Shown here: piece by piece, positions 45,923-54,471 of the stretch
How the letters are laid out: each line of letters begins with the position of its first letter
Numbering within the stretch: position 1 is the first letter of the stretch
DNA from: Rhodococcus sp. H36-A4
GTDB lineage: Bacteria > Actinomycetota > Actinomycetes > Mycobacteriales > Mycobacteriaceae
DNA: 64,000 nucleotides
Assembly (NCBI RefSeq): GCF_027158005.1
Contig: NZ_JAPVLQ010000002.1
Span: forward strand, 802,872 to 866,871
Direction: 5' to 3'
Program-made: the position numbers and the translations under genes
Notes under the pieces: generated by a model
What the model saw: the letters and a program-made list of their open reading frames with translations, nothing else
What the model was told of the DNA's origin: nothing
Databases searched by the model: none

Positions 45923-46330
45923 ATGTCGTCACGCCCCGGAATCGAGAACACCCTCAGCCGCTACGGCCTCGGATACGACGACCATCATCCGGAGATGATC
46001 GTCGCGTCGTTCACCGAGGACGCTGTCCTCACCATGAAAATCGCCGACGGCGATCTGATCGGCCCGTTCGACGGCATCGACGCCATCATGGAATTGATGA
46101 ACGGTTCCGCACATTCGCAGTCGGACCAGCGTCGGCACCTGACCACCAACATCTTGATCGACGACATCGATGCAACCCACGCGAAAGTGATTGCGTACCT
46201 GGTCATCCTCTCTGTCGAAGACGGCAAATTGACCGTGCTGTCCAGCGGGAAGTACGAGGACGAGTTCACCGAGGTCGACGGAACCTGGTTGATCTCCAAG
46301 CGGCACATCGCCCTCGACCTTCCGTACTGA
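45923..46330 (+). CDS. NTF2-like (SnoaL/KSI-fold) small protein 1
   Basis: A 135-residue single-domain protein with the SnoaL-like layout: N-terminal helix NTLSRYGLGYDDHHPEMIVA, TEDAVLTMKI, and a C-terminal TWLISKRHIALDLPY strand. This fold serves as isomerase, hydrolase or dehydratase, for example in ketosteroid isomerase and limonene epoxide hydrolase. It starts the operon that continues with a CoA ligase, two MaoC-type genes, an SDR, a second NTF2-like gene and a flavin-fold protein. Confidence 0.8.
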   Translation: MSSRPGIENTLSRYGLGYDDHHPEMIVASFTEDAVLTMKIADGDLIGPFDGIDAIMELMNGSAHSQSDQRRHLTTNILIDDIDATHAKVIAYLVILSVEDGKLTVLSSGKYEDEFTEVDGTWLISKRHIALDLPY

Positions 46331-46346
46331 GCCGAGGGGCACTCTC

Positions 46347-47903
46347 ATGCTTAATCAAGGATTGATACCCGCGAAGTGGGCCGCGCTGACCCCCAACCGG
46401 CAGGCAGTGTTCGACGTACCGAACGACCGGCGCGTCACGTTCTACGAGCTCGACGAACGGGTCCGTCGGCTCGCGAACGGCCTGCGTGGTTTGGGGCTCG
46501 ACAAGGGCGACCGCATCGCCGTACTTACTCGAAACAGCGTCGAGTTCCAGGAACTGTACTTCGCGGCAGGTAGAGCCGGTCTTGTTCTCCAGCCGCTCAA
46601 CTGGCGGCTCGGCATCAAAGCGCTCATCGGTCTCATAGCGGACGCATCCCCGAAGGTGATCATCACAGCCTCCGAATGGTCGGAGACGAAGCAGGAACTG
46701 CAGCGTTCGGTGGATGTGGATCACTGGCTCGAATTCGGTGCCGATTCCGACGGCAGCTACGACGAACTGTTGGCCCGATCGAGTGCTTCCGAGCCGATCT
46801 GGACACCGTCGATCGGCGGAGACGACCCGTTCTTCATCCTGTACACCGGAGGTACCACCGGTGAATCCAAGGGCGCCGTCCACACCCACACCAGCGCCGC
46901 CAATGGCATGCTCAATCAGACGGTGGCCGAACGCATAGTCCCCAACGACGTCTACATGCTGACCGGGCAGATGTACCACATTCCCGTAGTCCTCTCGATG
47001 AACTACATGAAGCATGGGTGTCCAGTCGTGTTGGTGAACTTCGAGGCGAAGCAAGCCTTGGAGATCATCGAAGCCGAAAAGGTATCCGCATTCCTGGGCA
47101 TCACGACGATGCTCAACTGGATGATGGCAGTTCCCGACTTTGCCTCGTACGATCTCGCGAGCCTTCGCAACATCCAGTACGGAGGCGGGCCGATGCCGTC
47201 GACCATCGTTCGGGCGGCCTTGGAATCGTTCCCGTGCACGCTCATTCAGGGATACGGCCAGACGGAGGGGACGACGATGTCGTTCTTGTCGCAGGAGGAT
47301 CACCTCGACGCGGTCAAAGGAAAAAATGTACAGCGGTTGAAATCCTGTGGCCGCGAGGGGTTCGTCACCACCATCCGGATCGTCGACGCGTTCGGCGAAG
47401 AAGTTCCGCGGGACGGGAAGACTCCTGGCGAAATCGTCGTGCGTTCCGAGGCGAACATGATCGGCTACCTCAACAGGCCAGAACTGACCAAGGACACTCT
47501 TCGCGACGGCTGGATGTGGACCGGTGACATCGCAACCTGGGACGAGGATCGCTACGTCTACATCGTCGACCGCGCGAAGGACATGATCATCTCCGGTGGC
47601 GAGAACATCTTCAGCGTTCAGGTCGAGGAAGCCATCGGCGCGCACCCAGCGGTGTTGGAATGCGCCGTCATCGGCATCCCTGACGACGAATGGGGCGAGG
47701 CCGTGAAAGCCGTCGTCGTACTGAAACCCGGAACGGAAGCCACCGAGCAGGAGATCATCGACGTCGCGAAGAAGAACCTTGCGTCGTACCAGAAGCCACG
47801 ATCGGTCGATTTCGTCACAGCACTGCCCAAGGCGCCCACGGGCAAGATCATGAAACGTGATCTGCGGACGCCCTACTGGGAAGCCGCAGGTAGAACTGTA
47901 TGA
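46347..47903 (+). CDS. Acyl-CoA ligase (AMP-forming), second copy
   Basis: A 518-residue adenylate-forming enzyme with the P-loop ILYTGGTTGESKGAVHTH, GYGQTEGTTMSFL, MWTGDIATWDEDRYVYIVDRAKDMIISGGENIFSVQVEEAI and the catalytic Lys in APTGKIMKRDLR. It is different from the ligase at 36.8 kb (GGTTG in place of SGTTG), so two acids, or two steps, are probably activated. It overlaps the next gene by four bases. Confidence 0.88.
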   Translation: MLNQGLIPAKWAALTPNRQAVFDVPNDRRVTFYELDERVRRLANGLRGLGLDKGDRIAVLTRNSVEFQELYFAAGRAGLVLQPLNWRLGIKALIGLIADASPKVIITASEWSETKQELQRSVDVDHWLEFGADSDGSYDELLARSSASEPIWTPSIGGDDPFFILYTGGTTGESKGAVHTHTSAANGMLNQTVAERIVPNDVYMLTGQMYHIPVVLSMNYMKHGCPVVLVNFEAKQALEIIEAEKVSAFLGITTMLNWMMAVPDFASYDLASLRNIQYGGGPMPSTIVRAALESFPCTLIQGYGQTEGTTMSFLSQEDHLDAVKGKNVQRLKSCGREGFVTTIRIVDAFGEEVPRDGKTPGEIVVRSEANMIGYLNRPELTKDTLRDGWMWTGDIATWDEDRYVYIVDRAKDMIISGGENIFSVQVEEAIGAHPAVLECAVIGIPDDEWGEAVKAVVVLKPGTEATEQEIIDVAKKNLASYQKPRSVDFVTALPKAPTGKIMKRDLRTPYWEAAGRTV

Positions 47904-48340
47904 CCGAGGAAGAACTGCATGCGCTGGTGGGAACGCGCATGCCGGGAGGTATCCGAACGCTGGAAAAATGGTGGGTCAGCCTAGTTCTCGACGCGATGGA
48001 GTGCTCGCCCCAGGACGGTGCATCTCACCCGACCTTCGTATTCCTGGTCGCCACCGGGTCGATGGGGTGGACGTGGGACGAGCTGTTTGCTGTGTTCGCC
48101 GCGACCGACGCTGACGGCCCGATGTTCGGGGAGACCGACACCGTCGTCCGCGTCCCATTGCAGACCGGCACCACCTACGCGGTGACCGGTGAGATCGTCT
48201 CCGCCGCCCGTAAGACAGGAAAGAAGACGGGGGTGTTCGACATCGTCGGATATCGGTTGGATATTCACGATTCCGCAGAAAAGCTCGTGGCGTCCACCAC
48301 CAACTCGATCGTGTTCCCGCGTCGAGAGCAGGCCGCATGA
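47900..48340 (+). CDS. MaoC-type N-terminal half dehydratase (FAS1_DH region)
   Basis: A 146-residue hot-dog protein resembling the N-terminal, non-catalytic half of two-part MaoC dehydratases: IRTLEKWWVSLVLDAMECSPQ, FGETDTVVRVPLQTGTTY and VSAARKTGKKTGVFDIVGY. It lacks the D-x-N-P-x-H motif. It overlaps the next gene, which has the motif, by four bases, so the pair should form a heteromeric hydratase like ChsH1-ChsH2. Confidence 0.78.
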   Translation: MTEEELHALVGTRMPGGIRTLEKWWVSLVLDAMECSPQDGASHPTFVFLVATGSMGWTWDELFAVFAATDADGPMFGETDTVVRVPLQTGTTYAVTGEIVSAARKTGKKTGVFDIVGYRLDIHDSAEKLVASTTNSIVFPRREQAA

Positions 48341-48750
48341 GCATCGAAGTAGGACAGGTGCTTCCGTCGCGCATCATCGATCATGTCGATCCGGAGAAGA
48401 TGAAACTGCTCTCGGCGTTGATGCGTGATCCCAATCCGATTCACTTCGACCGTACTGCGGTCGCCGCACTCGGCATGGGGGACAAGACCGTCAACCAGGG
48501 GCCGTCGAACATGGCCTATGTGCTGTCGATGCTGGGGGCGTGGGCCGGCGGCGTCGATCGAATAACGCACTACCGCTTCCGCTTCCTCGGAAACGTCTTC
48601 GAAGGTGATCGACTCGAAGCGACGGGGACAGTGACGAAAGTGAACGACACGCCGAGTGCATTCGAAGTCGAATGCACGCTGGCATTGACCGTGATCGGCG
48701 CAAGCGAAGTTCTCGCAGGCGTCGGAACCGTACTCGTTGAGAAGGAGTGA
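48337..48750 (+). CDS. MaoC-type enoyl-CoA hydratase, catalytic half
   Basis: A 137-residue hot-dog protein with the full hydratase motif RDPNPIHFD, giving catalytic Asp31 and His36, followed by NQGPSNMAYVLSML and VFEGDRLEATGTV. It is coupled to the previous gene and probably supplies the active site of a two-subunit enoyl-CoA hydratase. Confidence 0.82.
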   Translation: MSIEVGQVLPSRIIDHVDPEKMKLLSALMRDPNPIHFDRTAVAALGMGDKTVNQGPSNMAYVLSMLGAWAGGVDRITHYRFRFLGNVFEGDRLEATGTVTKVNDTPSAFEVECTLALTVIGASEVLAGVGTVLVEKE

Positions 48751-48752
48751 AC

Positions 48753-49592
48753 ATGACAGGTCGCCTCGAAGGAAAAGTTGCCTTCATCACTGGAGCCGCT
48801 CGCGGCCAGGGACGCAGCCATGCAATCAGATTGGCGCAGGAGGGGGCGGACATCATCGCCGTCGACATCTGCGAGAACATCGACACGGTCACCCCGTTCT
48901 ATCCTCTCGGCACCGAGGACGAGCTGGCGGAGACCGTGAAGCAGGTCGAAGCCCTCGATCGTCGGATCTTCGCTCGCCGTGCGGACGTGCGCGACCTCGA
49001 TCAGTTGCAGTCCGTGTTCGACGAGGGTGTCGCTGAGCTCGGCCGCGTCGACATCGTCGTCGCGAACGCCGGAATCGCCACGTACGGGCGCTCCTGGGAA
49101 CTGACGAGCGAGCAGTGGAAGGACATGATCGACGTCAACCTCACCGGCGTCTTCCACACCGCGAAGGTGGCTATTCCGGCGTTGATCGAAGCATGCCGCG
49201 GTGGGTCCATCGTGTTCACCAGCTCGATCGGTGGACTCAAGGGCATTCAGCAGGTCGGCCATTATGTGGCCGCCAAACACGGCATTGTCGGCCTCATGCG
49301 CACAATGGCGAACGAGCTGGGCCAGTACAAGATTCGCGTCAACACCGTTCACCCGACCAACGTCGACACCATCATGATCCAGAACCCCGGCACCTATTCC
49401 ATGTTCGCGCCGGGTGATCCGGAGCCGACGCAGGAGAAGGCAATGGCCGGGTTCGCCTCGCTCAACGTACTTCCGGTGCCGTGGATCGAGTCTGTCGACA
49501 TCAGCAACGCAGTGCTGTACCTCTCGAGTGACGAGGGCCGCTACATCACCGGAGTCACCCTGCCCGTCGATGCGGGCGCCTACGTCAAATGA
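48753..49592 (+). CDS. Mycofactocin-type (carveol-dehydrogenase-like) SDR, second copy
   Basis: A 279-residue SDR of the same nicotinoprotein subfamily as the one at 28.4 kb: TGAARGQGRSHAIRLAQEGADI, the insertion YPLGTEDELAETVKQVEALD, NAGIATYG, YVAAKHGIVGLMRTMANELG, NTVHPTNVDT and TGVTLPVDAG. I start it at the ATG at 48753 behind AAGGAG. It probably oxidises a secondary alcohol, with electrons passed to mycofactocin. Confidence 0.88.
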   Translation: MTGRLEGKVAFITGAARGQGRSHAIRLAQEGADIIAVDICENIDTVTPFYPLGTEDELAETVKQVEALDRRIFARRADVRDLDQLQSVFDEGVAELGRVDIVVANAGIATYGRSWELTSEQWKDMIDVNLTGVFHTAKVAIPALIEACRGGSIVFTSSIGGLKGIQQVGHYVAAKHGIVGLMRTMANELGQYKIRVNTVHPTNVDTIMIQNPGTYSMFAPGDPEPTQEKAMAGFASLNVLPVPWIESVDISNAVLYLSSDEGRYITGVTLPVDAGAYVK

Positions 49593-49603
49593 AAGGAACC
49601 ATC

Positions 49604-50059
49604 ATGACCAGTGCCCTCGTGACCCATGATCTCGCCTACCGCGCGCAGGCGGCGCTGTACGCCTACGCGTTGGCGGCCGATGCCGGAGATCTCGACACTT
49701 TGCGAAGTCTCGCGGTCGAGGACGTCGTCGTCACCCAGGCTGGGGAAACCAAGCACGGAATGGAACCGTTTCTCGACATCTACCGGGCGTTTGCAGCGTC
49801 CGACGTCGAGGTCTCACGTCACATCGTGACCAACGTGTTGGCATCGCAGGAAGATAGCAATGGAGTGCGCGTCGACGCCTACTTCGAAGCCACCTTGTTC
49901 AGCGCTGACAGTACGTCCCGCATCTTCGGTAGGTACGCAGACTCCATGGCAGACGTGGACGGCTCCATGAAGCTGGTCCACAAACGTATTCTCGTGGACA
50001 GAATAATGGAACTACCTGCCGCCACGAGCGCCTACGTACCGTACGCATCGCGCCCGTGA
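49604..50059 (+). CDS. NTF2-like small protein 2
   Basis: A 151-residue SnoaL-like protein (AALYAYALAADAGDLDTLRSL, VEVSRHIVTNVLA, FGRYADSMADVDGSMKLVHKRI). I start it at the ATG at 49604 behind AAAGGAA; an ATG at 49589 overlaps the SDR stop. Its stop overlaps the start of the flavin-fold gene by four bases. The function is unknown; isomerase-, hydrolase- or dehydratase-like roles are possible. Confidence 0.78.
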   Translation: MTSALVTHDLAYRAQAALYAYALAADAGDLDTLRSLAVEDVVVTQAGETKHGMEPFLDIYRAFAASDVEVSRHIVTNVLASQEDSNGVRVDAYFEATLFSADSTSRIFGRYADSMADVDGSMKLVHKRILVDRIMELPAATSAYVPYASRP

Positions 50060-50565
50060 ATCGGGTCGGGATCGACGACAACGAGAATCTCGAGTCGGTC
50101 CGCGCGACGGCCGAGGGCCGCTCGACATTGATTGCGACGCAGACCGAGTGCACCTTCGCGTTCACCACCGAGGCAGGATGGCCGGCGGGCGTCGTCATGA
50201 GCTATCTGTTCACCCGCGATCGTTTCTGGGTGACTGCGGCAGCCGGGCGAGCCCATGTACGGGGAGCGGTCCGTGACCCGCGGGTGAGCTTGGTGATCTC
50301 CAACGCAGGCACCCCGCTCCCCGGACGGCAGATGCTGTCCATCCGCGGCACCGCCACTGTCCATACCGAGGAGGCGGTGAAGTCCTGGTTCTACCCGGAA
50401 TTCGCGCGTCACCTCGCACCCGGAGACCCGGACTCGTTTGCGGCACTTCTGAACAGTCCGAACCGCGTCGTCATCGAAGTAGAGGCCGTTCGCGTTGCGG
50501 TGAGCCATGATTCGACCAAGATGCCCGGTGACGGGCGAGGTGGGTTCGGCGGTCAGTCTCGGTAG
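50056..50565 (+). CDS. Pyridoxamine-5'-phosphate-oxidase-like flavin/F420-binding protein
   Basis: A 169-residue split-barrel protein (LIATQTECTFAFTTEAGWPAG, FTRDRFWVTAAAGRAHVRGA, RDPRVSLVISNAG, LSIRGTATVHT). Actinobacterial members bind FMN or F420 and act as reductases or as cofactor-binding proteins. It closes the operon by four-base overlap with the NTF2-like gene. Its last 13 bases overlap the end of the convergent NTF2-like gene. Confidence 0.8.
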   Translation: MNRVGIDDNENLESVRATAEGRSTLIATQTECTFAFTTEAGWPAGVVMSYLFTRDRFWVTAAAGRAHVRGAVRDPRVSLVISNAGTPLPGRQMLSIRGTATVHTEEAVKSWFYPEFARHLAPGDPDSFAALLNSPNRVVIEVEAVRVAVSHDSTKMPGDGRGGFGGQSR

Positions 50566-51068
50566 GTGGACCAGGTCGGCGCGGATTCCGGATAATCTGC
50601 GCCGGCATACCTGGTCTGGGGCCAGCGGATGCGCTGGTCGGTGCGAAAGCTCGCGCTCATGGCTTCGAACGGCACGGCATACATGAATGTCACCGTGCGG
50701 TGCTGGAAGCGCCAACGATCGGTCATCGTGTAGCGGTCTGTATAGCGAAAAGCGCTCATCATCAGCGTGTCGCGAACAGCCAGCTCGGCGTGTCCGGTCA
50801 TGCGTCCCGTCGCGTGCCGGGGATCGTCGACGGTGATCAGGTGAATCTCGGGAGTGTGCAGCATCGTGGTGTAGCGATCCATACTGTCGACGTAGAACGC
50901 GCGCAGTTCGTCACGGCCCGTGAGGGTCTTTCCCGCGACGGTGAACGATGCATCGGGCGTGTACATCTCGAGCACCGACTCGATGTCGTGATCGTCGACG
51001 GCCATCGAATAGGCGCCGGCGAGCTCGCGGATCGCATCCTTGGCGATCAGGGTGTCCAGCGGGTCCAT
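50553..51068 (-). CDS. NTF2-like small protein 3
   Basis: A 171-residue SnoaL-like protein (IRELAGAYSMAVDDHDIESVLEMYTPDASFTVAG, MSAFRYTDRYTMTDRWRFQHR). I start it at the ATG at 51068. The frame extends 20 residues upstream, but that part runs into a terminator hairpin. It ends inside the end of the convergent flavin-fold gene. It resembles the protein at 54472 more than the others in its RYTDRY-type segment. Confidence 0.78.
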   Translation of the reverse strand: MDPLDTLIAKDAIRELAGAYSMAVDDHDIESVLEMYTPDASFTVAGKTLTGRDELRAFYVDSMDRYTTMLHTPEIHLITVDDPRHATGRMTGHAELAVRDTLMMSAFRYTDRYTMTDRWRFQHRTVTFMYAVPFEAMSASFRTDQRIRWPQTRYAGADYPESAPTWSTYRD

Positions 51069-51082
51069 GGTGTTCCGTTCCA

Positions 51083-51136
51083 GCAAAAAACGTACGTGCG
51101 TGTGTACCGGATACTGGCACACACGCACGTACGTTT
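51083..51136 (-). terminator. Intrinsic terminator inside the minus-strand gene series
   Basis: Perfect 17-base arms (51088-51104 and 51120-51136) follow the stop of the NTF2-like gene at 51145 and are followed on the minus strand by a run of six T. This is the clearest T-tailed terminator in the window. It stands 20 bases before the start of the next gene on the same strand. Confidence 0.8.
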
Positions 51137-51144
51137 GCTTGTCA

Positions 51145-51558
51145 TCAGGCCTCGAAGCCGTCCATCTGCGGCGGCGTCAGTGGTGAAATAACTCGGGAAG
51201 AGATTTTCCAGCCGTCGTCGGTACGAACGTAGGTGTCTTCGTTCAATGCAATTGCCTTGAACGCAGCACCGCCTTTGGTGTGGCCCTCGGAGAACACGTA
51301 ATTGGTTCCGTGCGCAGTGGACTCGGAATCGAAGTGCACGAGATGGTTGGTGATGATGTGAAACTGGTCCTGCACCTGTGCCGCGTCACGTTCGAAGAAA
51401 TCTCCGATAGCCTCGTGACCCTCGTATCGAGCGAGCCCGACGGGGGTCGCGTCCCAGACGGCATCCGACGCGAACGCGCTCAGCGCCAACTTCGGGTCGA
51501 ACTTGTCCAGGCCGAGGGCATAGGTGTGCGTGGCGGTGATGATGTCGTTGATACTCAT
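51145..51558 (-). CDS. NTF2-like small protein 4
   Basis: A 137-residue SnoaL-like protein (ATHTYALGLDKFDPKLALSAFASDAVWD, YEGHEAIGDFFE, DGWKISSRVISPL). It starts behind AGGAGAG, nine bases after the alcohol dehydrogenase stop, so the two form an operon. The partner suggests a role on the aldehyde or ketone that the dehydrogenase makes; this is inference. Confidence 0.8.
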   Translation of the reverse strand: MSINDIITATHTYALGLDKFDPKLALSAFASDAVWDATPVGLARYEGHEAIGDFFERDAAQVQDQFHIITNHLVHFDSESTAHGTNYVFSEGHTKGGAAFKAIALNEDTYVRTDDGWKISSRVISPLTPPQMDGFEA

Positions 51559-51567
51559 GCTGCTCTC

Positions 51568-52689
51568 CTAGTCGTCGTACACGATGACGCCGCGAATGTT
51601 CTTACCGTCGCGCATGTCCTGAATTGCCTCGTTGATCTGCTCGAGCTTGTAGGTCTTGGTGATCAGCTCGTCGAGCATGAACTCGCCGCGCCGATACATG
51701 TCGGCGATGAGCGGTATGTCGCGGCGGGCGGTGGTGGTGCCGTACAGGGTTCCCTGCAGCCGCTTGCCGGACATGGCGAAAGTGAAGAGGTCGAACGGTA
51801 CGTCCCGCTGTGTGACGGGGGCGGCCGAGGTCAACACCAACGTGCCACCGCGCCGCGTCATCTCCTGAGCTGGGTTGAGCAGGTGGCCGTATGCGATGTC
51901 GACGGTGATGAGCACCTTGTCTGCCCCCTGACCGTTCGACAGAGAATCGACGAGTTCTTTTGCCTGCTCCAGGTTTTCGACGGTATGGGTCGCACCGAAC
52001 AGCTTGGCCTGATCGCGCTTGTACTCGACCGGGTCCACAGCGACGATGTACTTTGCGCCCTTGTGTCGGGCGCCCTGGACGGCATTCATGCCGACACCGC
52101 CGGTGCCGATGACCACGACGAGGTCGCCGAGTGTCACCTCGGCTGCATAGACCGAGGACCCCCAGCCGGTCGGCACGCCACAACCGATCAGCGCTGCCTT
52201 GTCCAGCGGGATGTCCTTGCCGATCTTGACGCATGAGTCGATATTGACGACGACGTAGGGCGAGAACGTCCCGAGGAACGAGAACGGACCGACTCCCTGG
52301 CCGCGAGCATGTACGCGGTGGGTGCCGTCGGGTGCGAACCCGGCCAGCACTCCGGCGCCCATTTCGCACATGTTGGACCTGCCGATCGTGCACATCGCAC
52401 AGTGTCCGCACGATGGGAGGAAGGAGAGGACTACGTGGTCGCCGATGTCGAATCCGGTGACATCCGGACCGAGTTCCTCGATGACGCCTGCGCCCTCGTG
52501 TCCGCCGATGATGGGGGCCCAATCCAGCGGGATATCACCGGTGTCCACGTGATCGTCGCTGTGGCAGATGCCCGATGCAGCGAGCTTGATTCGAACCTCT
52601 CTGCTCTTGGGCGGATCGATCTCGATTTCTTCGACACTCCAGCCCGAGCGTGTGCCGGGTTCCCAGATCAAGGCTCCGATAGTTTTCAC
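51568..52689 (-). CDS. NDMA-dependent, mycofactocin-type zinc alcohol dehydrogenase
   Basis: A 373-residue zinc alcohol dehydrogenase of the nicotinoprotein type. It opens KTIGALIWEPGTRSGWSVEE, has the catalytic zinc ligand in ASGICHSDDHV, GGHEGAGVIEELG, the structural zinc Cys set in LPSCGHCAMCTIGRSNMCEMG, CGVPTGWGSS and VIGTGGVGMNAVQGA. Such enzymes do not release NADH and need mycofactocin as acceptor. I chose the GTG at 52689 because AAGGAG lies five bases upstream; the ATG at 52749 would add 20 residues. Confidence 0.88.
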   Translation of the reverse strand: MKTIGALIWEPGTRSGWSVEEIEIDPPKSREVRIKLAASGICHSDDHVDTGDIPLDWAPIIGGHEGAGVIEELGPDVTGFDIGDHVVLSFLPSCGHCAMCTIGRSNMCEMGAGVLAGFAPDGTHRVHARGQGVGPFSFLGTFSPYVVVNIDSCVKIGKDIPLDKAALIGCGVPTGWGSSVYAAEVTLGDLVVVIGTGGVGMNAVQGARHKGAKYIVAVDPVEYKRDQAKLFGATHTVENLEQAKELVDSLSNGQGADKVLITVDIAYGHLLNPAQEMTRRGGTLVLTSAAPVTQRDVPFDLFTFAMSGKRLQGTLYGTTTARRDIPLIADMYRRGEFMLDELITKTYKLEQINEAIQDMRDGKNIRGVIVYDD

Positions 52690-52779
52690 TTCTACTCCTT
52701 CGATACGACGAACGGCGCTGTCCACGTGCGAGGTTGGAATGATGCGCATAAATTGATGTGACAGCAGTCACCCTATCCA

Positions 52780-52794
52780 TGATAATGATTAGTG
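52780..52794. promoter_or_regulatory. TGATWA-type element, alcohol dehydrogenase/thioesterase promoter
   Basis: TGATAATGATTAGTG lies in the divergent region between the alcohol dehydrogenase and the thioesterase, 46 bases before the thioesterase start. Confidence 0.55.
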
Positions 52795-52839
52795 TAAAGA
52801 GTGAGATGGTAGAAATCGAGCAACGAAAGAGGTGCTGCA

Positions 52840-53253
52840 ATGGTCGGTCATCCCACCAGTCAAACGTTCACACTCGCCTACGGAGACTGCGATGCGATCG
52901 GAATCTCCTACTTCGCGATGAACTATCCGTGGATGGAACGCACCTACAGCGTGTGGCTGCACTCCCACGGCCTCGACAGCCACACCATGATGGACACCAT
53001 CGGCGTCGGCACCGTCGGATTCGGTTCCGAATGCAGCTACCTCGCGATGTGCCGAGTGTTCGACGAGGTCACGTGCGGGATGGAGTTGAATCACATCGGC
53101 ACCTCTTCGTACATCATCGGATTTGCTTTCACACGAGGTGAAGAACGCGTCGCGTACGGGAAGATCAAATACGCCGTGCGTGGTCCGGACGGACTCAAAG
53201 CGTCGATTCCCGATGTTCTGCGCGCGGCACTCGTCTCGCTCGACAGTCGGTGA
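52840..53253 (+). CDS. 4-hydroxybenzoyl-CoA-type acyl-CoA thioesterase
   Basis: A 137-residue hot-dog thioesterase with the family motif YGDCDAIGISYFAMNYPWMERTY. The active Asp is in the DCDAIG segment. It probably releases stalled CoA esters or recycles CoA. Its stop overlaps the MFS gene by four bases, which pairs hydrolysis with export or import of a free acid. Confidence 0.82.
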   Translation: MVGHPTSQTFTLAYGDCDAIGISYFAMNYPWMERTYSVWLHSHGLDSHTMMDTIGVGTVGFGSECSYLAMCRVFDEVTCGMELNHIGTSSYIIGFAFTRGEERVAYGKIKYAVRGPDGLKASIPDVLRAALVSLDSR

Positions 53254-54467
53254 CGACGGCGGTAGAAAATCGGTCTGGGCTCGGTCGTCGGCGCTTGCTC
53301 GGTGCCACGGCGTCGGCTGCGTTTGCCGCGCTTGTCGTCGGATCGAATGTGCCCGGTTCACTGCTGCCGATGTACGCCGATCTTATGTCTCTGACTACCT
53401 TCACGGTGTCGGCATTGTTCGCGGCCTACCTCGTCGCCTTGGTTCTGACGTTCACCGTCATGGCCCGTACCAGGCTCACTCGTTTCGCTTGGGCATTGCT
53501 TCCGGCGTCGCTGCTGGGAGGGTTGCTGGCGGACCTGGCGTTGATCGCCGGCGGCGACAACGTGGGATTCCTGTTCGTGGGAAGACTTCTCACCGGTACG
53601 TGTGTCGGCGTCGCGACGGGTGCGACCGCGACCTTGGCGGTCACCGCACGCGGCGAGAAGGGCCGGACCATCGCGGCATCGGGCGCGATCTTCGGTTCGT
53701 TCGTCGGTCTGATCCTGGGAGCTGTTGTGGCAGAGTATCTCCCCGGCCCGACGACCACTGTGTACTTCGTTCACATGGCCTTGCTCGTTGCGGTCATCGT
53801 CCTTCTTGTCTTCTCTCTGTACTCCACGCGCGTCATTCTTCGCGAGGCGCTGGTCGAACCGGTCCTCTCTCACGTACCCAGTGTTCACCTCGATCTGTCC
53901 GGTCGGGCTCGCGCGGCTGGCTACGGTATCGGCCTCGCGGGCTGGGCTATCGGCGGCATCGCTGTCGGCATTCTGCCTACTGCGGTGCGCGAGCAGACGG
54001 GGAGTACTTCGCTGATCGTCGGGGCACTCGCACCGGTCGTTCTCCTGTTCGTTGCGTGGACCTCACCGTTCGTGTTCACCGCACTGGGGGTCGCTCTGCG
54101 CCCGGTCCAGTCGCTGGGTCTGATTGCAGCCGGAGCGGTGTTGTGCGCAAAGGGAGTTGCGCTATCGAATCTCGTTCTTGTCCTCGCCGGCTGTGTTTGC
54201 TGGGGGTTCGGGCAGGGCTTCGCTTATGCCTGCGGGCTCCGAATTCTCACCCGCGGGGCGTCTGCCGTGGAGCAGGGCCGCATCGCATCACGATTCGCAT
54301 CGTTCAGCTACGGACTTACCGCCGTGCTGGCGCTGACGACCGGTGCGGTGTCGACTGCGTGGGGGAGCGCAGTCGGCATGGCCGTTGCGGGAGCGGTATT
54401 CGTCCTGTTGTGTTCGGTCGTTGCAGTACTAGGCCACGGTCGGTGGAGCAGCCCCGTGACGGCGTGA
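53250..54467 (+). CDS. MFS transporter
   Basis: A 405-residue protein with about twelve hydrophobic helices, starting LGATASAAFAALVVGSNVPG and including LLTGTCVGVATGATATLAV near the usual TM4-5 signature and a Gly-rich YGIGLAGWAIGG. It looks like a drug/organic-acid MFS member. The small overlap with the thioesterase suggests joint handling of an organic acid. A competing reading frame on the same strand (53123-54490) is very Arg-rich and has no family pattern. Confidence 0.85.
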   Translation: MTTAVENRSGLGRRRLLGATASAAFAALVVGSNVPGSLLPMYADLMSLTTFTVSALFAAYLVALVLTFTVMARTRLTRFAWALLPASLLGGLLADLALIAGGDNVGFLFVGRLLTGTCVGVATGATATLAVTARGEKGRTIAASGAIFGSFVGLILGAVVAEYLPGPTTTVYFVHMALLVAVIVLLVFSLYSTRVILREALVEPVLSHVPSVHLDLSGRARAAGYGIGLAGWAIGGIAVGILPTAVREQTGSTSLIVGALAPVVLLFVAWTSPFVFTALGVALRPVQSLGLIAAGAVLCAKGVALSNLVLVLAGCVCWGFGQGFAYACGLRILTRGASAVEQGRIASRFASFSYGLTAVLALTTGAVSTAWGSAVGMAVAGAVFVLLCSVVAVLGHGRWSSPVTA

Positions 54468-54471
54468 AGCC

